A DNA stretch of 64,000 nucleotides. Origin: Fasciola hepatica (lineage: Eukaryota; Platyhelminthes; Trematoda; Plagiorchiida; Fasciolidae). A model generated the notes under the pieces. It was not told where the DNA came from and did no database searches. It saw only the letters and a program-made list of their open reading frames with translations. Shown in pieces: positions 58,475 to 64,000 of the stretch (within the stretch, counting starts at the first letter, position 1; each line of letters opens with the position of its first letter). Where the stretch lies: assembly GCA_948099385.1 (NCBI GenBank), contig CANUEZ040000047.1:29716501-29780500 (forward strand). Reading direction: 5' to 3'. Made by a program: the position numbers and the translations under genes.

Positions 58475-58530
58475 AGAACTGCCTTGAAAAGGGCTAGCCG
58501 CTGTAACCGACAGGTGGGCTAATCATCAGT
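58475..58530 (+). ncRNA. PLE-type hammerhead-like motif (degenerate)
   Basis: Shares GTAGAACTGCCTTGA with the 18.3-kb motif, followed by a GGCTAGCC palindrome and CCGACAGGTGGGC; strongly diverged. Confidence 0.25.
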
Positions 58531-59260
58531 TCCCCAATGACGATGCCGTGTCACGTGATATCACGTGGTTCTCGTTTAACACACCATTTTGCGCATAGAT
58601 TTTTCGACACACTACGAACCTCGTTTGGTCCTGACAAAGGGGATGCAGACTTTTCCAAACATGCACGACTTTACTTCCCAAAAGTAGAATAAATAATAAA
58701 GAAATACGAAAAGCAGCAAAGCTATGTCTATTTATATGGATTATGAAAAACAAGACAATCCATGATGATGCCGAAAAGTAAGTACACTTTCGGATTTCTC
58801 CCTCCTTATTTGACTGCATTTCGTCCCTCACCAGCATCAACGTCCTATTTGTCAACTGAAAAATCATTTCACATTCCTGGACAGTCTTCTATTTTCGCCC
58901 AGACAGAGGGGCGTGGTCAAATGTTGTTCATATGTTTCTCTTCGGAATTAGTGTCAGTGATGCACGGCAGTGATGAGAACAAGCTGTTAATTAAAAAGAT
59001 TAAATCACATTCATTTTGTAATTTGCCACTTCGATACCTGTTTGAGTTTGATTCGGTCGAAACTGTGCGGCGGTTGTTACCAGGGCAAAGTTGTCTGGAA
59101 GGCAGCAAGTATGACAGATGGAATGCCGATATACCAAAGCATCTGTATGACGGAGAAGAGTACAATTAAGCCTAACTGTTCATCAAAGCGTGAAATATTC
59201 TCTGTGTGTGAGACGAATGTTTGCATTTTGGCTGATGCAGACAATTTTAGAAGACACATA
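58500..59260 (-). repeat. R1 repeat block, inverted copy, with conserved reading frame
   Basis: The reverse complement matches R1 at 17565-17950 and 19070-19380. On the plus strand here, which corresponds to the minus strand at 17-19 kb, the frame from 59042 to 59308 reads SLIRSKLCGGCYQGKVVWKA onward for 88 codons. The 19-kb copy keeps CLSLIRSKRRGDDYKGEIDW in the same frame, and the 17.7-kb copy keeps GEIVWKAASTTDGMPIYQII. This points to a real ancestral protein carried by the repeat; I do not recognise it. Confidence 0.65.
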
Positions 59261-59308
59261 CAATGGGAGTATAAGGAGCACATTTCAAATTTTTGTTATC
59301 ATACCTGA

Positions 59309-59864
59309 TTTATTTGGTTAATAGTTTTATCGCCGGTCAAGAACAAAAAAGAATGATGCTGATTGTTTGAAACTTTTTCATAGGCATTTCCGGAATTCGT
59401 CCTTCAGATGCATATTCCGTTTTCTTGATTGCATTGTTACCGTTATTCTTACCCGCAGATCACCAGGTCTTTGAGAAAAGTAAGATGCGTTTCAGGGACA
59501 CAATTCCTCACAAATTGGGTTATATCGGTATACCAATATATTATGTAAGTGATCGGCTGTCCAGTGATAGTGACTCTTAAAGCATGCACTTAAAACCCAA
59601 AGTTAAATAAGACGAATCGGTAATTTACATGTACTTTAGAGAACGATCATTACAATTGCAAGCAACGTTTCTCAATTTTTTGGGGGAATCCAATCACAAG
59701 GGTATCTGAATGCATATCAAATCGTTCAAATGGTCACAAGAAACGTATGCCGAGCGATACGAGGCTCAGTTGTCAGTAAAATGTGAAATTCAACTTTTAT
59801 AACAAGAAAAGCTGGTCAATCATAGGAACAGCGTAGTGAGTGCAAACAACAGATAGACGGATAT
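59309..59864. other. Anonymous DNA
   Basis: No gene or element recognised. Confidence 0.4.
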
Positions 59865-61870
59865 AGGGAGGGCCAGGGCAGCTTAAGGGCACACACAAAT
59901 TCTTTTGAGCACACGTAAAAGGTTGTGTAGGTGGATGACGACAGCCTCAGCTGTGGCCAGAATACGACATTTTACTTATCTTGATTGTCGACCCCGGATC
60001 TCATAAAGAGCAAGAAAAGCCTCGGACACGTTTACTGTGTGATTGGATTGAGCTAGGTGTGAAACATCCGCGCTAGTGAGCGATTTAATTGCTCTAGTGT
60101 TCAATAATACAGGGTGGTGGTCGTGGATACGTTCGGAAAAACCCCTGGTCGTGCGGCCGATGTACATTGTCCCACAGGAACAAGTGAATAAATACACAAA
60201 ACGTGAGACCGTAGAATCGGGTATTTTGTCTTTCAACTGCAAAATCACTGCTGGTCTGGGTTGGAACAACATCCGGAGATTAGCTGCGTAAATTGTTCTC
60301 TCGGTGCATATCCGTCGTGCTCTGTTTGAGGCCCCTTATTAGGTTCCTTTTCAACTTAAGAGGCACGAAACTGTCCATTCCACGTCGCCTTCCTGTTCAC
60401 TGACGGACTGATTGAACCAATTTCATGACGATTCATCCCATCATACTAGAAGCCCAATGTGTTGTTCGATTGTGCCTCCACTGTGAACTGTACGTTATCG
60501 TGAGCTGAGTTAAAGGAATAAAAGGGTTGACCTATTTGGTCTGAGGCATTGATTAGACAAAAGGTGCCATCTACATGGTGCCTGCATAAACAACAGCTAT
60601 GAATCGTTGATTCACGTGGGCCATTTTCCAATTTTGCCATAGATACATCGACAAACATTGGTCCGAGTGGTGAACTCCTTGCTACCTCGATCTTCTGGAG
60701 GCAGTTCTGACCTTTGAACGTGAACTGAATGTTGTGTGTGCAGAAGAACACCAGTTGTTTCGAAGCTCCTACGAGAATGACTGTCTCAATTGCGTTGTTT
60801 TGAATATAGCTACATGAATAATCGATAGTTTCACCGATGGGAATGCTGGTGAAGAGTGAACTGACATCTAATGGTAGTATCCGTCGCTTTCACCTTCAGG
60901 TCTTTTACACAACTTATGAATTCAAATGTATCTTTCAGGCTGTTTTGATGTTTTTGTCTAATCGATTCCAGCAGAACTGTCAACCATTTGGCCACTGCAT
61001 GGTACGGGGAATTGCACGTGTGTAAGATAGGTCTGATGGGCACTGAATTCTTATAGATTTTTGGTAATCCGAAAAATCTTGGAATGATAGTTCCTGTGAG
61101 CCGTATCCTTTCAAAAGAAGATGAGTCTATTACGTCATTTTTTTGAGAAATCGTAAAATGTTTGAAAAGACTTCTTCATTTGTTGCGTTTTGTCCTCTTC
61201 TGTTGCCATTTTCGCGAATTTGCTTGTATCATTCAAAATGGTTTCGATTTTCGTGATGCAGTCTAACTTATTCAGCAGTACTTTACCTGCACCCTCGTCA
61301 GGTTTCGATAGAATGATATCATTATTCTTTTGTAATTCTTTCGGACGTTTTATATGTTTTATCCTTAATTGCCCACTTGATGATGTCTTGGCCGTATGAT
61401 ATTGATAGCAGGTACTCACTAAGGTAGATGTGACATTCTGTAGTACCAACTGTGATGAAAGAAGTATGCTGGAGAACTGAGCATAAAGATTCTCAAATTC
61501 CACCTCCAAATCTAGTTGTTTACTCTGGTTACTTGGGTAGCACAATTATGGTCTCAAGGATAACACCTCAAGCGACGTTTTGTTTAACTGGAAGCCAGAT
61601 AAAACATTCAGGGTTCGAAAGGAACTCACTCGCCGGTTTCGATCCCCCTATCCGTCTCGGTAATCGTTTACGTTTCTGATTCACTTGCTCCTGTACAATC
61701 GACTGGACGTATCCCTCAAAGGATTGCGTTTCTTCCAATGTTAACTGATCAAGAACACGAGATGACACAGATGTTCATTCTGAATCCGCGATATGTTAAA
61801 CCCAGTACCTTGCGCATTAGGAGCTTGGCGCCGAACTGACACACTCAACATTAAAATCCGGTTTCTTTTC
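59865..61870 (-). mobile_element. Penelope-like retroelement, copy 2 body
   Basis: Minus strand, the longest PLE here. N-terminal block KELQKNNDIILSKPDEGAG near 61310-61360; GLPKIYK near 61065; MPIRPIL at 61043; palm block SSPLGPMFVDV near 60640-60670; the catalytic box reads HVDGTFCLI (near 60560-60590) where YVDD is expected; FNSAHDNVQFTVE near 60480-60510; thumb remnant near 60330-60360. The connector is deleted, joining directly at about 60292 to the GIY-YIG endonuclease (60272-59976): VYLFTCSCGTMYIGRTTRG, RIHDHH and SHLAQSNHTVN. A TAA then separates it from TAEAV, which carries the expected catalytic Glu. Multiple lesions make it dead. Confidence 0.9.
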
Positions 61871-61899
61871 AATACAGAAAACTACCGCTTCGGAAATAA

Positions 61900-62612
61900 G
61901 AACTCGTTAATACATTCTTCGAAATGACTGAACGTGAGCTCTTCCCAGAACAACACGAATACACTCGGAGGACAAAACTGAGGAAGAACTCTGAACGGAT
62001 TGAAGAATTTTCACGCGGAATAGCTACCCAGACCGCCTACTTGTTAAGATGATGCAGATAGAGGGGAAAACTCCAAGAGGGTCCATGGTGGAAAGGAAGC
62101 CAGTATATATAACTTTGCCATTCATAGGCGACGCGTTGGCAGAGATTGCTCAGAGAAGATTGTAAGGCGTCATCAGCAAAACATTTTACGCAGCTAATCT
62201 CCGGATGTTGTTCCAACCCAGACCAGCAGTGATTTTGCAGTTGAAAGACAAAATACCCGATTCTACGGTCTCACGTTTTGTGTATTTATTCACTTGTTCC
62301 TGTGGGACAATGTACATCGGCCGCACGACCAGGGGTTTTTCCGAACGTATCCACGACCACCACCCTGTATTATTGAACACTAGAGCAATTAAATCGCTCA
62401 CTAGCGCGGATGTTTCACACCTAGCTCAATCCAATCACACAGTAAACGTGTCCGAGGCTTTTCTTGCTCTTTATGAGATCCGGGGTCGACAATCAAGATA
62501 AGTAAAATGTCGTATTCTGGCCACAGCTGAGGCTGTCGTCATCCACCTACACAACCTTTTATGTGTGCTCAAAAGAATTTGTGTGTGCCCTTAAGCTGCC
62601 CTGGCCCTCCCT
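61900..62612 (+). mobile_element. Penelope-like retroelement, 5'-truncated inverted piece with GIY-YIG endonuclease
   Basis: Plus strand, head to head with copy 2. It begins in the RT thumb/connector (FSRGIATQ near 62012-62035), keeps KPVYITLPFIGDA (near 62096-62135), which copy 2 lacks, and continues into the endonuclease at 62205-62501. The endonuclease protein is identical to that at 59976-60272, including the TAA before TAEAV. The GIY-YIG enzyme nicks the target to prime reverse transcription in active PLEs. Such an inverted partial copy upstream matches the known pseudo-LTR organisation of PLEs. Confidence 0.9.
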
Positions 62613-62880
62613 CCACCCTATAAGAAAGGAATAGTCAACACCCAGTCTCGATTGAAGCCTGGATTATAATTGTTTTCTTTCATATTTTATGTCACCATTA
62701 TTCCCTATCTCTCCCCACTTGTCTAATAGGTCCAATTCCCCAGTTCGTCCGAATACAGTTAGATGATTACATAGTTTAGTCATTCGTGAGAGCACTTCAA
62801 TATTGGAGCAGTATGTTTCGTGTGGACAAGATTTACCGCATGAATGTCGACGACGATATTTAAACAATAACAGTTAGGAT
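62613..62880. repeat. Segment shared with 40430-40784, inverted
   Basis: See partner entry; here it follows the PLE 3' end directly. Confidence 0.8.
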
Positions 62881-63149
62881 TTGTACTTGAATCACAGGGT
62901 TCACAGATGTGCGATCCGCTAATTCCATCCAGGGGATTGAGCTCTAACAAGGTAAAGAAAGATAAAGTTGATAAACAGCTGTGATCTCACTTGCTTAGTA
63001 TGGATCAAGCATGGACGTAGTCCGTCTTTACAATCATACGCTGATTCTCCGAAATTTAATTCGTTGGGTAACACAGCTAACTTTCAGTTCAAGGACACAT
63101 GGTTCCCAGAATGAATTTTCGAAATATTGATGTATTTGTGTGTGTATGT

Positions 63150-63700
63150 ATGTTGTTGTATCTGAATGACAGGATAAGTTTTCCTCGAAAACATACAACC
63201 GGTCTCGCCGCGTAATTCTAAAAATGGACTTTTCGTCCATCCACGCTCCATAGGTTTCAAATGAGATTATAGCTGTTAACCAAATGAGGAGTGCTCTGGT
63301 ACAGGGTGATTGGGCAGAGAGGTACCAGGTAGACACACCCGATGAGTGTCAACAATCACGAAACCGGTCGTGTCATTCTGGGGGATTTTTCTTCCCGTGG
63401 TTCAGATACAAATTCATACTACTCATTCCGAAAAACAATAATCAAGGCTGCCACAGAAACAAGTCAAGAAACGTGTAACAAAGTGAAGGTGGACGAAGAA
63501 CTATGCACCTCGGAATGTAGACGGGTAGGATACAAGTTCAATCTGCTGCTGAGTCAAAATCAGACCTTAGACCGGCGATGGTAACAGAAGGAAGATGGCC
63601 TCGAGAAGTAGTTAAAAAGGTATATACGTGAAGCACAGGCCGTTGAACAATACTTCAGCGAGGGAACTTCATTGAGTAAATTGGGAATGGGATACATTTG
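63150..63700 (+). repeat. Repeat module R5, copy 3
   Basis: Matches 49140-49700 (direct) and 39865-40100 (inverted). It lies directly upstream of a receptor-like fragment. Confidence 0.75.
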
Positions 63701-63784
63701 TTCATTTGCAACTCATGTTCTGATTACTATGATGGGATTATTTCGCCAAACAATACACTGTAAATCAGTATCTCGGTAATTTGG

Positions 63785-64000
63785 AATTGTTGTTCATATT
63801 CGGGTATTCTCCGTTCGCCACACAGGTACTACAGACAGTCATTTCACAACTTGGCATCTACATGTGAAAGTGTTTATACTCACAATTCAGTCAAGTGTCG
63901 CACCCTCAGAAAGCAGTATTTTTCAGTTATTCCAAAATATTTTTGGAAACCCAATCCCAAATCTTATTTTTCCATCGGATTCCAAGCTTGATGAGTGGCA
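63785..64000 (+). pseudogene. Divergent receptor (GPCR) fragment, TM1-TM2, runs off the window
   Basis: Plus strand: FGIVVHIRVFSVRHTG followed by SHFTTWHLHVKVFI aligns with FGIIANILVF and SRLTTWLLRVQVVL of the 34-kb receptor. The rest (63845-64000) matches 39655-39825 in reverse. Truncated by the window end. Confidence 0.65.

Noticed and set aside
60076..60291. 71-codon plus-strand frame, repeated at 62186-62401 (-)
   Set aside because: Antisense shadow of the GIY-YIG endonuclease; its conservation only reflects the near-identical arms.
1..64000. CRISPR arrays, bacterial operons, phage genes
   Set aside because: No regularly spaced repeats, no Shine-Dalgarno-led gene runs, and all recognised elements are eukaryotic.

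Overview
This window looks like repeat-rich nuclear DNA of a flatworm, most likely a digenean trematode. The evidence is the company of elements: tRNA-headed SINEs with a hammerhead-ribozyme body like the Sm-alpha family of schistosomes, a Ty3/Gypsy element with gag, protease and RT resembling the CsRn1 group of flukes, GIY-YIG Penelope-like elements (PLEs), an RTE-type LINE, and a small cluster of intronless rhodopsin-like receptors of flatworm style. No bacterial or viral gene organisation is present. I see no convincing intact multi-exon host gene; almost every recognisable coding segment is broken.

Layout. 1-2.3 kb: PLE copy 1 (+) between inverted arms. 4.8-6.6 kb: receptor pseudogene (-) and a decayed secreted-protein-like frame. 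8.6-10.9 kb: RTE LINE (+) with its RT core deleted. 12.5-13.5 kb: Tc1/mariner-type transposase remnant (-) and a SINE. 14.5-17.25 kb: inverted repeat pair around anonymous DNA. 17.6-20.4 kb: two tandem units of a composite repeat. 20.4-28 kb: mostly anonymous, with a tRNA-like head at 23.0 kb. 27.8-28.8 kb: DNA-transposon fragments. 30.6-32.3 kb: SINE and another composite-repeat copy. 33.5-35.2 kb: the best-preserved receptor (one stop codon in about 339 codons) followed by a signal-peptide-bearing frame that is cut off by PLE copy 4 (35.16-35.9 kb). 37.3-38.7 kb: receptor fragment and Tigger/pogo-like transposase. 39.6-42.7 kb: receptor-like fragment, repeat module R5 and PLE copy 3, itself interrupted by a SINE. 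42.6-48.75 kb: a large inverted repeat pair and a hammerhead SINE. 49.05-51.8 kb: R5 with a long hairpin, then the Gypsy remnant (-). 53.2-55.1 kb: inverted composite repeat with an expanded GAT tract. 57.1-58.2 kb: tandem duplication. 58.5-59.2 kb: another R1 block. 59.86-62.61 kb: PLE copy 2, two head-to-head pieces with almost identical ends. 62.6-64.0 kb: R5 and a receptor-like fragment, an inverted counterpart of 39.6-40.8 kb.

How it fits together. The two best receptor copies (5-6.6 kb and 33.5-35.2 kb) share flanking DNA on both sides, including the start of the downstream secreted-protein-like frame, so they arose by DNA-level segmental duplication and were later broken by separate stop codons, indels and transposon insertions. 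The most notable items are the near-identical inverted PLE endonuclease arms, the hammerhead SINEs, the receptor plus secreted-frame pair, and an unidentified reading frame kept in three copies of the R1 repeat.
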